A stretch of 64,000 bases of DNA from assembly GCF_001049735.1 (NCBI RefSeq), contig NZ_CVPC01000010.1:9659-73658 (forward strand), in the 5' to 3' direction. The translations under genes were made by a program, and so were the position numbers. This document shows, piece by piece, positions 52,602-62,253 of this stretch. The stretch is from Nereida ignava (lineage in GTDB: Bacteria; Pseudomonadota; Alphaproteobacteria; Rhodobacterales; Rhodobacteraceae). Each line of letters opens with the position of its first letter. Within the stretch, counting starts at the first letter, position 1. The notes beneath the pieces are model-generated. The model was not told the DNA's origin. It made no database searches and saw only the letters and a list, made by a program, of their open reading frames with translations.

Positions 52602-52626
52602 AACCTTTCCAGCAAGGCGTGATAAC

Positions 52627-53772
52627 TCAGGCCTTAGGACCTTGCTGTTTGAGCATCATTGTTGCGGGCAAAATCATCAGCAAAAAGTATCCAACAGTAG
52701 CAAACGCCACCCGAAGCCCGTGATATTCGGCCAACAAGCCAATCACCGGCGGCCCAAGGAAAAATCCTGCAAAACCGATAATCGAAACGCGTGCGATCAC
52801 CAAAGTTCGATCCGCAATACCAACGCGCTCACCGACAATATTGAGGGCCGTTGGGGCGATCACGGAAATTCCTAAGCCCAGAATGCCAAAGCCAACATAG
52901 GCCATGTTTGGGCTGGTCGCGGCTGCAGCCAACCACGCGCCGATAGCTGCGACCATCGATGCAGCCACGATGATTTTCATCCCGCTAACGCGCCCTGAAA
53001 TCAAATGTCCGGAAAAGCGTCCAACAGCCATGGTCAGACCAAGCATCGCAGGCCCGAACGCCCCTTCGGCAGCGCCGCCGCCCAAGGTGCGCTCAACGTG
53101 CAGCGCCGACCATGCCTCGGACGCGCCTTCTGTTTCAAAGGCGATCAACACAATGATGCCGCCCCACACGATCACCCCAATTGGCAAACGTCCGCCTTTG
53201 GGTGCATCCGGTTCTGTCTCGGACGCCGTACGCATCGGCATCTTGATACACGCCGCGTAAACCACCACCGCAAGCAACGCGAAAACGACCCACGTCTGCC
53301 AATCCGCTTCGCGCGCGAAGCCTGTAACGATCGCGCCGCACGCATAGGCCAAAGAAAACCCAGCATGATTAAGGTTCATCAAAGAGCGCCCTGTGCGGGC
53401 CTCAGTCTCGGAAATGCGGGCGTTAATAACGATATCCGCAAGACCCGAGGCAAAGGCCACCACAAACATAACAGTCGTAAAGCCCACTGCCGTGCTCACC
53501 GTCCCAAGGCCCAGATATGCGGTCGCCAAAGCAGCAATTGCGGCTGGCATCGCAAAGCGGCGCAAGCGGCGATCAAGTCTTGGGGCAGCGGCCATCGCAG
53601 CCAAAAGCCCCAATGCAGCACATGAAATTATCAATCCAAACGTCGCATCGCTTACATCAATTTGGGCTTTCACACGCGGAATAAAAGCTGCAAACGCACC
53701 CCACAAAATACCCATTGAGCCAAAGCCAAGCAGCGTCTTGCGGCTGTCGTATATGTCACGGTACACTTTCAT
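52627..53772 (-). CDS. MFS transporter
   Basis: Major facilitator of 381 residues with about twelve membrane segments. The N-terminal [20 protein letters not shown], the loop [17 protein letters not shown] between helices 2 and 3, and [19 protein letters not shown] resemble the FucP/YbjJ-like branch of small transporters. The ATG at 53772 is used; a GTG at 53790 with AAGAGG before it would add six residues and is a good alternative. It is divergent from rplY. Substrate unknown. Confidence 0.85.
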   Translation of the reverse strand: MKVYRDIYDSRKTLLGFGSMGILWGAFAAFIPRVKAQIDVSDATFGLIISCAALGLLAAMAAAPRLDRRLRRFAMPAAIAALATAYLGLGTVSTAVGFTTVMFVVAFASGLADIVINARISETEARTGRSLMNLNHAGFSLAYACGAIVTGFAREADWQTWVVFALLAVVVYAACIKMPMRTASETEPDAPKGGRLPIGVIVWGGIIVLIAFETEGASEAWSALHVERTLGGGAAEGAFGPAMLGLTMAVGRFSGHLISGRVSGMKIIVAASMVAAIGAWLAAAATSPNMAYVGFGILGLGISVIAPTALNIVGERVGIADRTLVIARVSIIGFAGFFLGPPVIGLLAEYHGLRVAFATVGYFLLMILPATMMLKQQGPKA

Positions 53773-53930
53773 TGCGCAAAGCGTTCGCACGAGTTCCTCT
53801 TGCACACAAGCGATCACTGGGCGCGCGTCCCAAAAACCCTTTGACTTTCACCCAGATTCGCCGCAAAAGCGCCACTTCATCGGGCACCGCACCCTTGGAG
53901 GCGGGCCCCTTTATTTATTGGAGAAATATC

Positions 53931-54566
53931 ATGGCAGGTCAGATCCCAGATCTTATCGTCCAGAACCGCGCGGGGACAGGCAAGGGGGCCGCTCGCGCTG
54001 CACGTCGTGCAGGTTTGGTTCCGGGCATCGTTTTCGGCGGCGACACAGACCCAGTTGCAATTCAAATCCCATTCAACGAGCTGTTGAAGAAGTTGAAAGC
54101 CGGTCGCTTTAAGTCGACGCTTTTCAACCTCAAGTGCGAAGGCCAAGAAGACGTTCGCGTTATCTGCCGTGACGTACAGCGTGACGTTATCAAAGACCTG
54201 CCGACACACGTCGACTTCATGCGTCTTAAGCGTACCACAAAGATTGCTCTCTACATCCCAGTGAAATTCGAAAACGAAGACACATGTAAAGGCATCAAAA
54301 AAGGTGGCGTGCTTACAGTTGTGCGCCCTGAAGTTGAACTGGTTGTTACTGCTGGTGATATCCCTGAGAGCATCACTGCAGACATCAGCAACATGGAAAT
54401 TGGCGATACGCTGACAATCTCGCAGATCACTCTGCCAGAAGGTTGCAAAGCAACAATCGACCGTGACTTTGTGATTGCAAACATCCAAGCGCCATCCGGT
54501 CTTGCTTCATCTTCCGATGACGATGCTGAAGGCGGCGAAGAAGGCGAAGAGGCAGCAGCAGAATAA
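53931..54566 (+). CDS. rplY: 50S ribosomal protein L25/general stress protein Ctc
   Basis: Ribosomal protein L25 of the long (Ctc) type, 211 residues. The N-terminal 5S rRNA-binding domain includes [20 protein letters not shown] and GIVFGG; the C-terminal TL5 domain begins near [10 protein letters not shown] and ends with a strongly acidic tail ([16 protein letters not shown]). ATG at 53931 has GGAG seven bases upstream. A terminator at 54594-54629 separates it partly from pth, a common neighbour. Assignment is firm. Confidence 0.97.
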   Translation: MAGQIPDLIVQNRAGTGKGAARAARRAGLVPGIVFGGDTDPVAIQIPFNELLKKLKAGRFKSTLFNLKCEGQEDVRVICRDVQRDVIKDLPTHVDFMRLKRTTKIALYIPVKFENEDTCKGIKKGGVLTVVRPEVELVVTAGDIPESITADISNMEIGDTLTISQITLPEGCKATIDRDFVIANIQAPSGLASSSDDDAEGGEEGEEAAAE

Positions 54567-54593
54567 TCTGCAGCGCTCTTGCGAACCTACACG

Positions 54594-54629
54594 AAGGGCC
54601 ATGCAATTACTGCGTGGCCCTTTTGTTTT
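54594..54629 (+). terminator. Terminator between rplY and pth
   Basis: AAGGGCCATGCA (54594-54605) pairs with TGCGTGGCCCTT (54611-54622), one G-T pair, five-base loop, followed by TTGTTTTG. It lies 28 bases after the rplY stop. Confidence 0.85.
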
Positions 54630-54681
54630 GTGCAGAGCTTGGGCTAAAACAGCGCAACAACAGTGATCAAAGGCGCCCCTT

Positions 54682-55368
54682 ATGAAACTCTTTGCAGGCC
54701 TCGGAAACCCTGGGCAGAAATATGCCAAGAACCGCCACAACATTGGCTTCATGGCGCTTGAGCAGATCGCTTCGGACCACGGCTTTGGTCCATGGAAAGC
54801 AAAGTTTCAGGGCCAGATCAGTGAGGGTCGGTTGGGCAGAGAGAAGGTTCTGCTTCTTAAACCTGAGACATTCATGAACAACTCAGGACAATCGTTGCGT
54901 GCGGCGCTAGACTTTTACAAACTCGACAGCACGGACGTGATCGTCTTTCATGACGAAATTGACCTCGCCCCTGCTAAAGTACGCGTCAAAACGGGCGGCG
55001 GCCATGCTGGCCATAATGGTCTGCGCTCAATCCATGCGCATATTTCTCCCAACTACGACCGTGTGCGGCTTGGTGTGGGGCATCCCGGGCACAAAGACAA
55101 AGTGCCCTCTTATGTCTTGAACGACTTCGCAAAGGCAGACCAAAACTGGCTTGATGACGTGCTGCGCGGCATCGGTGACGGGGCTGCACATCTTGCTGAA
55201 GGCGACACCGCGAAATTTCTAAACGCCGTGGCCTTACGCGCGGCCCCCGCCCGACCATCGACCGGCACCAAAGGCCCAAATGCCAAAATCGCCTCTGCCG
55301 CCGAGCCAACACCCCCAAAGGAAGATGACCGTACGGCAATGCAAAAGCTGATGGACAAGTTCCGCTAG
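54682..55368 (+). CDS. pth: Peptidyl-tRNA hydrolase
   Basis: Essential enzyme that releases tRNA from peptidyl-tRNA dropped by the ribosome. Asn9, His19 and the aspartate in VIVFHDEIDL form the active site within LFAGLGNPGQKYAKNRHNIG, with TGGGHAGHNGLRS following. At 228 residues it carries a C-terminal extension of about 35 residues (RAAPARPSTGTKGPNAK..) beyond the E. coli protein, a feature of alphaproteobacterial enzymes. It follows rplY, as in many relatives. Confidence 0.97.
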   Translation: MKLFAGLGNPGQKYAKNRHNIGFMALEQIASDHGFGPWKAKFQGQISEGRLGREKVLLLKPETFMNNSGQSLRAALDFYKLDSTDVIVFHDEIDLAPAKVRVKTGGGHAGHNGLRSIHAHISPNYDRVRLGVGHPGHKDKVPSYVLNDFAKADQNWLDDVLRGIGDGAAHLAEGDTAKFLNAVALRAAPARPSTGTKGPNAKIASAAEPTPPKEDDRTAMQKLMDKFR

Positions 55369-55429
55369 CAGCACACGGCCTGTTGCGGTTACGCTTGGTG
55401 GATAAACGGAGTTTGGGAGGGCGCTGCTT

Positions 55430-56578
55430 ATGAAACGATTTATCCGCATCGTGATTGTTGTTTGGCTCGGGGTGGGCGCGGTTGCACTTTATCATCAAGA
55501 CCGCATCGCGCGCTTGCTGGCTGTTAATTCGCTGTTTGATGCGGACCGGATTACACACAACTTTTCCAACATGGACGCTGCCTTTTTGCACGAAGAGGTT
55601 TCACGTGGTGATGGCCCAGTATCGGAGTTGCCCAAAGGTGCGCCTTTAAGGCTAACACCTGAGCAACAAGACTGGGTCGAGCAGGCGGATGTTACCGCGA
55701 TAGTCGTGCTGCAAAACGGCAAGCTGCGCCACGAAAGTTACTACAGAGACACCACCGCAGAAGATCGACGGATCAGCTGGTCCGTGGCTAAGTCGTTCAT
55801 ATCTGTGCTTATGGGCATCGCACTTGATGAAGGCGCGATCGACAGTATCGATGATCCCGTCACTAAATATGCACCTTCCCTTATGGACAGTGCCTATGCG
55901 GGGGCCAGCATCGAAGATGTGCTGTTGATGTCAAGTGGCGTGACTTTTGATGAGGACTACCTCGACCCGTCGAGCGACATCAACAAAATGGGCCGTGTTT
56001 TGGCGTTGGGCCGGTCAATGGATGCGTTCACCGCTGATCTAACAGAAACCTTCCAACCCGCCGGTAGTGCTTGGCAGTACGTCAGCATCGACACCCATGT
56101 TTTGGGGATGGTCCTGCGCGGCGCAACTGGCAAAAGCATCCCTGTCCTGCTGTCAGAAAAAGTTATTGCCCCACTCGGGCTTGAGGCGTCGCCTTATTAT
56201 GTCACTGACGGCTATGGGACTGCGTTTGTATTAGGCGGTCTGAACATGCGCACACGGGACTACGCACGCTTTGGCCAGATGGTATTGCAGGATGGCAGAT
56301 ACAACGGACACCAAATTGTACCGGCGGAGTGGCTGCGCCAATCAACTATGCCGCTTGCCAAGACAAAAGCTGGCGCCATTCAATACGGCTATCAATGGTG
56401 GATCCCCGCCGACGCCCAAGAAGGTGAATTCATGGCTCGTGGCATTTACGGTCAATACATCTACATCAACCGTAACACACAAACCGTGATCGCGCTGAAC
56501 GGCGCGCACCGCGGTTTTCGTGAAGAAGGTGTGTTTGATCGAAACATGGCCGTGCTCCGGCAGTTGGCCACCCAATAA
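55430..56578 (+). CDS. Membrane-anchored serine hydrolase (beta-lactamase/penicillin-binding-protein fold)
   Basis: Protein of 382 residues with an uncleaved-looking N-terminal membrane anchor (FIRIVIVVWLGVGAVALY) and a class C beta-lactamase-like domain. The catalytic SxxK is Ser118-Val-Ala-Lys121 in ISWSVAKSFIS, and the tyrosine motif is QYVSIDTHVLG. This family comprises esterases, 6-aminohexanoate-dimer hydrolases and D-amino-acid peptidases rather than true antibiotic resistance enzymes. The ATG follows GGGAGG. The DUF2237 gene begins ten bases after its stop, so they form an operon. Confidence 0.87.
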   Translation: MKRFIRIVIVVWLGVGAVALYHQDRIARLLAVNSLFDADRITHNFSNMDAAFLHEEVSRGDGPVSELPKGAPLRLTPEQQDWVEQADVTAIVVLQNGKLRHESYYRDTTAEDRRISWSVAKSFISVLMGIALDEGAIDSIDDPVTKYAPSLMDSAYAGASIEDVLLMSSGVTFDEDYLDPSSDINKMGRVLALGRSMDAFTADLTETFQPAGSAWQYVSIDTHVLGMVLRGATGKSIPVLLSEKVIAPLGLEASPYYVTDGYGTAFVLGGLNMRTRDYARFGQMVLQDGRYNGHQIVPAEWLRQSTMPLAKTKAGAIQYGYQWWIPADAQEGEFMARGIYGQYIYINRNTQTVIALNGAHRGFREEGVFDRNMAVLRQLATQ

Positions 56579-56588
56579 GAGGCGCTTC

Positions 56589-56957
56589 ATGCAAAAAGAC
56601 GATAGCATCAACGTGCGCGGAACCGAACTGGTGATCTGCGGCACCGACCCCGTGACTGGCTTTTTCCGCGATGGCTTTTGCAACACCTGTGACGCCGATC
56701 AAGGCAGCCACACAGTCTGCGCAGTCATGACTGACGAATTCCTCGCCTTTTCCAAATACGTCGGGAACGATCTTAGCACTCCGCGCCCGCAATACGGGTT
56801 CGTGGGCTTGAAAGCAGGTGACAGTTGGTGCCTATGCGCGACGCGCTTTTTGCAAGCCCACCACGAAGGTTGCGCTCCCAAAGTCCATCTTGAGGCGACC
56901 CATCAGCGCGCGTTGAAAATCGTTCCTATAGAGGTATTGGAAGAGAACGCTGTCTGA
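56589..56957 (+). CDS. DUF2237 family protein
   Basis: A 122-residue cysteine-rich cytoplasmic protein. The conserved run includes CGTDPVTGFFRDGFCNTC, GSHTVCAVMTDEFLAFSKYV, GNDLSTPRP and GDSWCLCATRFLQAH, which matches DUF2237 closely across its whole length. Eight or so conserved cysteines suggest metal binding, but no function is established. The ATG at 56589 is preceded by GAGG and lies ten bases after the serine hydrolase gene. It converges with trpF. Confidence 0.92.
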   Translation: MQKDDSINVRGTELVICGTDPVTGFFRDGFCNTCDADQGSHTVCAVMTDEFLAFSKYVGNDLSTPRPQYGFVGLKAGDSWCLCATRFLQAHHEGCAPKVHLEATHQRALKIVPIEVLEENAV

Positions 56958-56968
56958 CACGCGTAGCT

Positions 56969-57622
56969 TCAGGATATTCCGCCGTTGGCGGCCTCAGCAA
57001 AGGCCGTCATTAGCTCGCTGTCTTTAACGCCAACACTTGCCTCAACCCCTGAGGATACATCTAGCTGACGCGCGCCTGTCATGGCCACGGCCTCAGCCGC
57101 GTTATCCGGGGTCAGCCCACCGGCCAGCATCCACGGTACGGGCCAAGATTTACCCGCAATCAAACGCCAATCAAACGAGAGACCGTTACCACCGGGTAGG
57201 TCGGCGTTTTTGGGTGGCTTAGCATCAATCAAAAGCTGATCAGCGGCCATCGCATAGGCATCTAGCGCAGGCAGATCATCCGCATCCGCCACGCCAACAG
57301 CTTTCATAACCGGCAGGCCGTAGCGTGTGCGTACTTCGCGCACCCGCTCGACACTCTCCGCGCCGTGCAGCTGCAGCATATCCAAGGGCACAGCCTCAAC
57401 AATTGCGTCCAGCTCAGCATCACTCGCGTTTACAACCAAGGCAACCTTCGCAATCCCAACGGGCACCGTAACGGCCAAAGCTGCGGCTTGTTCAATGCTC
57501 ACGTTGCGGGGGCTTTTGGGGAAAAAGACAAAGCCAACATACGCCGCACCAGCATCGGCCGCAGCAGTAACGTCTTCGGGGCGGCTTAAACCGCAAAATT
57601 TTGTTCGGATCAAAGGTGCCAT
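56969..57622 (-). CDS. trpF: Phosphoribosylanthranilate isomerase
   Basis: Tryptophan pathway enzyme of 217 residues with a TIM barrel. The catalytic cysteine is in [12 protein letters not shown] and the catalytic aspartate is in [24 protein letters not shown] and LQLHGAE are further family signatures. It lies three bases after lapA and is the last gene of the minus-strand block aroA to trpF. In relatives trpF is commonly followed by trpB, which is not here. Confidence 0.96.
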   Translation of the reverse strand: MAPLIRTKFCGLSRPEDVTAAADAGAAYVGFVFFPKSPRNVSIEQAAALAVTVPVGIAKVALVVNASDAELDAIVEAVPLDMLQLHGAESVERVREVRTRYGLPVMKAVGVADADDLPALDAYAMAADQLLIDAKPPKNADLPGGNGLSFDWRLIAGKSWPVPWMLAGGLTPDNAAEAVAMTGARQLDVSSGVEASVGVKDSELMTAFAEAANGGIS

Positions 57623-57625
57623 CGG

Positions 57626-57985
57626 TTAGCTGGCATCATCAAGCAATGCGAGGACCTCATCTTTGCCCTCGTTTTGTTTCCCTTTTAGGCGGCGCACTTC
57701 ACGCTCAAGAGACTTCAGCTCGCGTTCCGTCGTGGCTTTGGCTGCGCGGATCTTATGCTCGCGCATCCACTCCCACACAAAACCCAGCAAAACGCCGGCT
57801 GCAATACCACCAAAAATCACAAGAAATAGGGGGAGATCAACTGAGCGCGCCAATAGCGGTACACCGATTAATTCGGCCAGTTCTTGTGGCAGAATGCGCA
57901 ATGTCACCACACCTCGGTTCGCAAGGGCGACCACAATCAACACAACCGCGATCGAACCAATAATGCCATACCGAATGTAGCGCAT
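57626..57985 (-). CDS. lapA: LapA-domain membrane protein
   Basis: Protein of 119 residues with two N-terminal membrane helices (GIIGSIAVVLIVVALAN and LFLVIFGGIAAGVLLGF) and a cytoplasmic coiled coil (TERELKSLEREVRRLKGK). This is the layout of the lipopolysaccharide assembly protein A domain (DUF1049). It stands between ihfB and trpF, a conserved place in alphaproteobacteria; in gammaproteobacteria lapA also follows ihfB. Regulation of LpxC turnover is known for the E. coli protein but not tested here. Confidence 0.85.
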   Translation of the reverse strand: MRYIRYGIIGSIAVVLIVVALANRGVVTLRILPQELAELIGVPLLARSVDLPLFLVIFGGIAAGVLLGFVWEWMREHKIRAAKATTERELKSLEREVRRLKGKQNEGKDEVLALLDDAS

Positions 57986-58018
57986 ACTTTGCTCCTTAAC
58001 TCTGCAACAGCGCCGCGG

Positions 58019-58297
58019 TTAGTCGTTCAAACGCTCACGCAACAGCTTACCGGTCTTAAAGAACGGAACGTGCTTTTCGTCAACCGAAACAGCCTCGCCC
58101 GTACGCGGGTTTCGGCCTTGGCGTGCATCGCGTTTCTTGACGGAAAACGCCCCAAAACCACGCAGCTCAACTCGGTCACCCCGAGACATGGCATCAATGA
58201 TTTCTTCAAAGATCGTATTCACGATTTTCTCAACGTCGCGCTGGTAAAGGTGCGGATTTTCATCAGCAATCTTTTGGATCAGTTCGCTCCGGATCAT
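58019..58297 (-). CDS. ihfB: Integration host factor subunit beta
   Basis: DNA-bending histone-like protein of 92 residues. [31 protein letters not shown] and the DNA-contacting arm [14 protein letters not shown] are typical of IhfB rather than HU. It follows rpsA after a terminator, as in most proteobacteria. The partner IhfA is encoded elsewhere. The ATG is at 58297. Confidence 0.96.
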   Translation of the reverse strand: MIRSELIQKIADENPHLYQRDVEKIVNTIFEEIIDAMSRGDRVELRGFGAFSVKKRDARQGRNPRTGEAVSVDEKHVPFFKTGKLLRERLND

Positions 58298-58512
58298 GTC
58301 GCGGCCCCCTTAGTCTACTTACTCACGCCTAAACGTTTGAACATTAGGCGGAGAAAATCACTAGAAAACAAGCCGTTGCAGCATCAAGCATGCAATTTAG
58401 GTTAAATTTGACAGGTTTTTACGCACCAAACGACAAAAGAAGGCACGTATTTCGGATCAGCTTGGCTCAAACCCAATCACCACCGCAAATCAGTAGTTCC
58501 CCGATTCGAGAC

Positions 58513-58548
58513 AAAAAAGGCCCCGCATGATCATCACGCGGGGCCTTT
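58513..58548 (-). terminator. Rho-independent terminator of rpsA
   Basis: On the minus strand AAAGGCCCCGC pairs with GCGGGGCCTTT (arms 58516-58526 and 58538-58548) with an 11-base loop, followed by a run of T residues (the A tract 58513-58518 on the plus strand). It starts 24 bases after the rpsA stop. Confidence 0.93.
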
Positions 58549-58571
58549 ACTAGCAAATTAGAAGCGGCGGA

Positions 58572-60245
58572 TTAGTCGTCAGACTTAAGCGCTGCGCCCA
58601 AGATATCGCCAAGCGATGCACCGGAATCCGAAGAACCGTACTGCTCAACTGCTTCTTTTTCTTCGGCAATCTCGCGTGCTTTGATCGACAGACCCAAGCG
58701 ACGTGTTTTCGCATCCATGTTTGTTACGCGTGCGTCAACTTTGTCACCAACGCTGAAGCGCTCTGGACGTTGCTCGGCACGGTCACGTGACAGATCAGAG
58801 CGACGGATAAAGGCTTTCATACCTTCGTAAGTCACTTCGATGCCGCCGTCTTCGATGGAGGTCACTTCAACAGTTACAACTGCACCGCGTGATACGCCGC
58901 CAACTGCTTCCGCGAATTTGTCACCGCCAAGCGCTTTTACAGACAAGCTGATGCGCTCTTTCTCAACGTCGACTTCAGTAACAACAGCCTGAACTGTGTC
59001 GCCTTTTTGGTAATCGCCAATCACGTCTTCGCCGCGGCCTTCCCATGTCAAATCTGACAAGTGAACCATGCCGTCGATGTCGCCTTCGAGACCGATGAAC
59101 AGACCGAATTCGGTGATGTTTTTGACGTCGCCTTCGACTTCTGTGCCAACTGGGAATTGCTCAGCAAATACTTCCCATGGGTTGCGCTGTGTTTGCTTGA
59201 GGCCAAGTGACACACGGCGTTTTGCACCGTCGATTTCCAGAACCATGACTTCGACTTCTTGGCTGGTGGAAACGATTTTGCCTGGGTGTACGTTCTTTTT
59301 GGTCCAAGACATTTCAGACACGTGAACGAGACCTTCAACACCTGGCTCCAGCTCAACAAACGAACCGTAGTCCGTGATGTTGGTAACGCGACCAGTGTGC
59401 ACAGAATCCAGTGGGTATTTCGCCGCAACGATATCCCATGGGTCTTCTTGCAACTGCTTCATGCCGAGGCTGATGCGGTGTGTTTCTTTGTTGATCTTGA
59501 TGACCTGAACTTTGATCGTTTCGCCAATCGTCAGGATTTCTGACGGGTGGTTAACGCGGCGCCATGCCATGTCAGTAACGTGCAACAGACCGTCAACACC
59601 GCCCAGATCAACGAACGCACCGTATTCGGTGATGTTCTTGACCACACCGTCAACAGTTTGGCCTTCAGCCAAGTTACCGATGACTTCAGCACGCTGTTCG
59701 GCACGTGATTCTTCGAGGATCGCACGGCGCGATACAACGATGTTACCACGGCGGCGGTCCATCTTGAGAATTTGGAACGGCTGCTTGAGACCCATCAACG
59801 GGCCAGCATCACGTACGGGGCGTACGTCAACTTGTGAGCCTGGCAAGAACGCAACTGCGCCGCCAAGGTCCACAGTGAAGCCGCCTTTGACGCGACCAAA
59901 GATAGCACCTTCGACGCGCTCTTCTGCTGCGTATGCTTTTTCCAGACGGTCCCATGCTTCTTCGCGGCGGGCCATCTCGCGTGAGATAACTGCTTCGCCA
60001 CGGGCGTTCTCAGCAGAGCGCAAGAAGACTTCTACTTCGTCGCCAACTGCGATTTCGGGAGCTTCGCCTGGGTTTGCGAATTCTTTAAGTTCAACGCGGC
60101 CTTCCATTTTGTAGCCTACGTCGATGATGGCTTGGCCTGCTTCAATCGCGATGACCTTACCTTTTACGACTGTTCCCTCATCGGGAGTGTCCATCTCGAA
60201 GCTTTCGTTCAAGAGTGCTTCAAACTCTTCCATTGTGTTAGCCAT
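58572..60245 (-). CDS. rpsA: 30S ribosomal protein S1
   Basis: Ribosomal protein S1 of 557 residues with six S1 RNA-binding repeats. Repeats show the pattern G.V..I..YG.FV.L...GL.H.S.M.W, for example VTNITDYGSFVELEPGVEGL and VKNITEFGLFIGLEGDIDGM. The N-terminus NTMEEFEALLNESF is typical. It initiates translation of structured mRNAs and is probably autoregulated at its leader (60246-60440). The conserved partner cmk normally lies directly upstream, but here two extra genes intervene. Confidence 0.98.
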   Translation of the reverse strand: MANTMEEFEALLNESFEMDTPDEGTVVKGKVIAIEAGQAIIDVGYKMEGRVELKEFANPGEAPEIAVGDEVEVFLRSAENARGEAVISREMARREEAWDRLEKAYAAEERVEGAIFGRVKGGFTVDLGGAVAFLPGSQVDVRPVRDAGPLMGLKQPFQILKMDRRRGNIVVSRRAILEESRAEQRAEVIGNLAEGQTVDGVVKNITEYGAFVDLGGVDGLLHVTDMAWRRVNHPSEILTIGETIKVQVIKINKETHRISLGMKQLQEDPWDIVAAKYPLDSVHTGRVTNITDYGSFVELEPGVEGLVHVSEMSWTKKNVHPGKIVSTSQEVEVMVLEIDGAKRRVSLGLKQTQRNPWEVFAEQFPVGTEVEGDVKNITEFGLFIGLEGDIDGMVHLSDLTWEGRGEDVIGDYQKGDTVQAVVTEVDVEKERISLSVKALGGDKFAEAVGGVSRGAVVTVEVTSIEDGGIEVTYEGMKAFIRRSDLSRDRAEQRPERFSVGDKVDARVTNMDAKTRRLGLSIKAREIAEEKEAVEQYGSSDSGASLGDILGAALKSDD

Positions 60246-60440
60246 GTGGCGTTAACGTCCTTTTTAAAAGTTTTCTGGCCGTGCGGTTGTCTCCGCCGGT
60301 CTTTGGATGAATTTGGCCAAATCCTCAAAACAGCTGGCCCACGAAAACATCAGGGCCGGTACAAACCGACCCTGCTCAAATCTCATGTCCGCATCTGTTC
60401 CGACGCTTTAACAAGCGCGCGTATAAGCAAGATTCCCTTG

Positions 60441-60878
60441 CTAATCAAGGGCTGCTTGCCCTGGCTTCCCGTGCGCACCAAAGAGCTGATCTTCGATGAC
60501 ATCCGTGGGTAGCAATGAGGCGACGATCTCAAGCATCGCAATTTTCGGCCCCAGCGTTGTTTGCTCGACCCAGAATTCACATTTCGCCTTGCCCAAGGCT
60601 GTATCATCGGGTGCAAAAAAGTCTGTCTCAAGAGAAACCGCGGTCCGCGTGTCTGTTTCAGCAGCTTGGTGAAATATCTGTGCGTCATGACGAAACGGCC
60701 CCAATTTCGCGTAAGCCGCTTGGAACGTTTCGATCATATTGCGCGTTTCAGCATGCGAGTTGTTCACCCGCATCGCGCCATTGTGAAACATCGCATTAGG
60801 CAATTTAAGGAAGTCAGCGGCCGTACAGGCATCGCCAGAGTAGAGGGCAGCACAAAAGCCGCGCATAAAAGCATCCAT
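60441..60878 (-). CDS. NTF2/SnoaL-like small protein
   Basis: Protein of 145 residues with features of the NTF2-like cone fold: an N-terminal helix with FMRGFCAALYSGDACTAADFL, central strands FRHDAQIFHQAAETDTRTAV and LETDFFAPDDTALGKAKCEF. No catalytic residues can be assigned. Members act as small-molecule-binding or enzyme-accessory domains. It stands between rpsA and the DUF2130 gene on the same strand and has no obvious connection with either. Family assignment is by pattern only. Confidence 0.6.
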   Translation of the reverse strand: MDAFMRGFCAALYSGDACTAADFLKLPNAMFHNGAMRVNNSHAETRNMIETFQAAYAKLGPFRHDAQIFHQAAETDTRTAVSLETDFFAPDDTALGKAKCEFWVEQTTLGPKIAMLEIVASLLPTDVIEDQLFGAHGKPGQAALD

Positions 60879-61005
60879 TGGGCATCTCGTTTTGATAGGC
60901 AGTGAACTAATTAGTGCTGCCCGCCCACTCTGCTTGGCGCGAGCGTCAAGGTTAAGGCACCCTATGATAGCAGTTTGAAACTAAAGATTTTCAACCAAAG
61001 GTTGT

Positions 61006-62163
61006 TTACGTAGCGTTATTTCCAATAACCTCCATATCCAAGCCATCAATCTCTGGCATGGATGCACCGGCAATCGCTTTCAGGTCTGCGCCAACTCCAA
61101 GCATTGAGCTTTGCACAAGCTCTAGTTGTTTTTGTCGAAGCGCCCATTGCTTCTCCATGAATATCCGCTCTTTGCGTAGCGCGTCCTCCATCACCGAGAA
61201 CCGCTCGTGCACTGCTTCAATCCGCTGCTTGAACTGCGTCCCTGTCAGATAGTCATAAACAAGCTCCATCTTGCTTTGCTGCCCAACCTTAAGGCCTTTT
61301 GCTGTGGACACATCTAACAACCCCTGCCGCAAAGACCGGGCAAGCGGCACCGCAAAACTGGGACCACAGACCCAGATACCATCAATCAGATCAAAGCTTT
61401 GCACACCATCTGGCAATGCGGTGGACACCAACACGGCAATATGCGCACCGGCCTTGCGCTGATCCTCCCGCAACTTAGCCAGCCACGCAGGCGACCAATT
61501 TTTGGTCCGCTTGCTCTCCCAGAGAATTGTACCGGCTTCACCGCCGCGGCCATCACCAACCACTTGGGCAACGTCAGCCCCGCTGACACCTTTACCAACG
61601 GGCTCCAACACGTCTAACGGGAATGCCGTACCCAGCGTTTCTTCCAAAACCAGCTCGGCTGCTTCGCCTTGGGTCTGCATACTGCCTTGGGTCGCTCGCT
61701 GTTGCAGCTCTTCGATCTTACGGGTCAGCCCCTCAATCGTTTGGCTCTGCTCACTAATGCGCAAAGCCGCTTTCTGTTCGGCCTCAACTGCCAGTTTGGT
61801 ACGTAAAGTCTCACGCTCAACCGCCAGCTGCTTTTGAATGGTCAGCTCAATTTCAGCCTCTTTATCCGCCAACTCGCGCTCACGCTTCATGGCCGCTGCT
61901 TGCGCAGCCTGTGCTTCGGTCAGCTTTGCCTCTCGGTCCGCCAGCCGCTCTGCCAGCTCTTGCGCGTTCTGCTTGCCTGCTTGCTCTGCAGCCGCTTTGG
62001 CACGCAGTTCCGCAGCCTTAACCGCTTGCTCCGTCTCATGCCGCTTGGCCTCCAATTGAGCCGCAAATTGCGCCTTCATGTCTGCCATCATGGGGCCTGC
62101 CAGACTTTCGGTCAGCTCAATTTCACTGCTGCATTTGGGGCATGTAATCTTCAAATCAGACAT
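61006..62163 (-). CDS. DUF2130 protein with zinc-ribbon, coiled coil and nuclease-like domain
   Basis: Protein of 385 residues. It starts with a short CPKCSSEIEL zinc-ribbon-like motif, then a long alanine- and glutamate-rich coiled coil (about residues 40-175), then the DUF2130 domain. The block GTILWESKRTKNWSPAWL carries the glutamate and lysine expected in a PD-(D/E)XK nuclease core, preceded by the acidic GADVAQVV. A role in DNA or RNA cleavage is proposed for this family but not established. ATG at 62163 (MSDLKITCP) is chosen so the protein begins with the zinc motif. It lies 90 bases after cmk. Confidence 0.85.
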   Translation of the reverse strand: MSDLKITCPKCSSEIELTESLAGPMMADMKAQFAAQLEAKRHETEQAVKAAELRAKAAAEQAGKQNAQELAERLADREAKLTEAQAAQAAAMKRERELADKEAEIELTIQKQLAVERETLRTKLAVEAEQKAALRISEQSQTIEGLTRKIEELQQRATQGSMQTQGEAAELVLEETLGTAFPLDVLEPVGKGVSGADVAQVVGDGRGGEAGTILWESKRTKNWSPAWLAKLREDQRKAGAHIAVLVSTALPDGVQSFDLIDGIWVCGPSFAVPLARSLRQGLLDVSTAKGLKVGQQSKMELVYDYLTGTQFKQRIEAVHERFSVMEDALRKERIFMEKQWALRQKQLELVQSSMLGVGADLKAIAGASMPEIDGLDMEVIGNNAT

Positions 62164-62253
62164 TGGGCGCGGGCTCCGTTTATCTCGCACAAGTGTAGTG
62201 CCCGCATTCTGAACACAGGCAACAAGATGAGCATAACAAATAAATAGTGAGGT

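Noticed and set aside
53820-53930. Promoter of rplY with TTGACT at 53841-53846
   Set aside because: A -35 like sequence is present, but no acceptable -10 hexamer lies 16-18 bases further on, so I do not list it.
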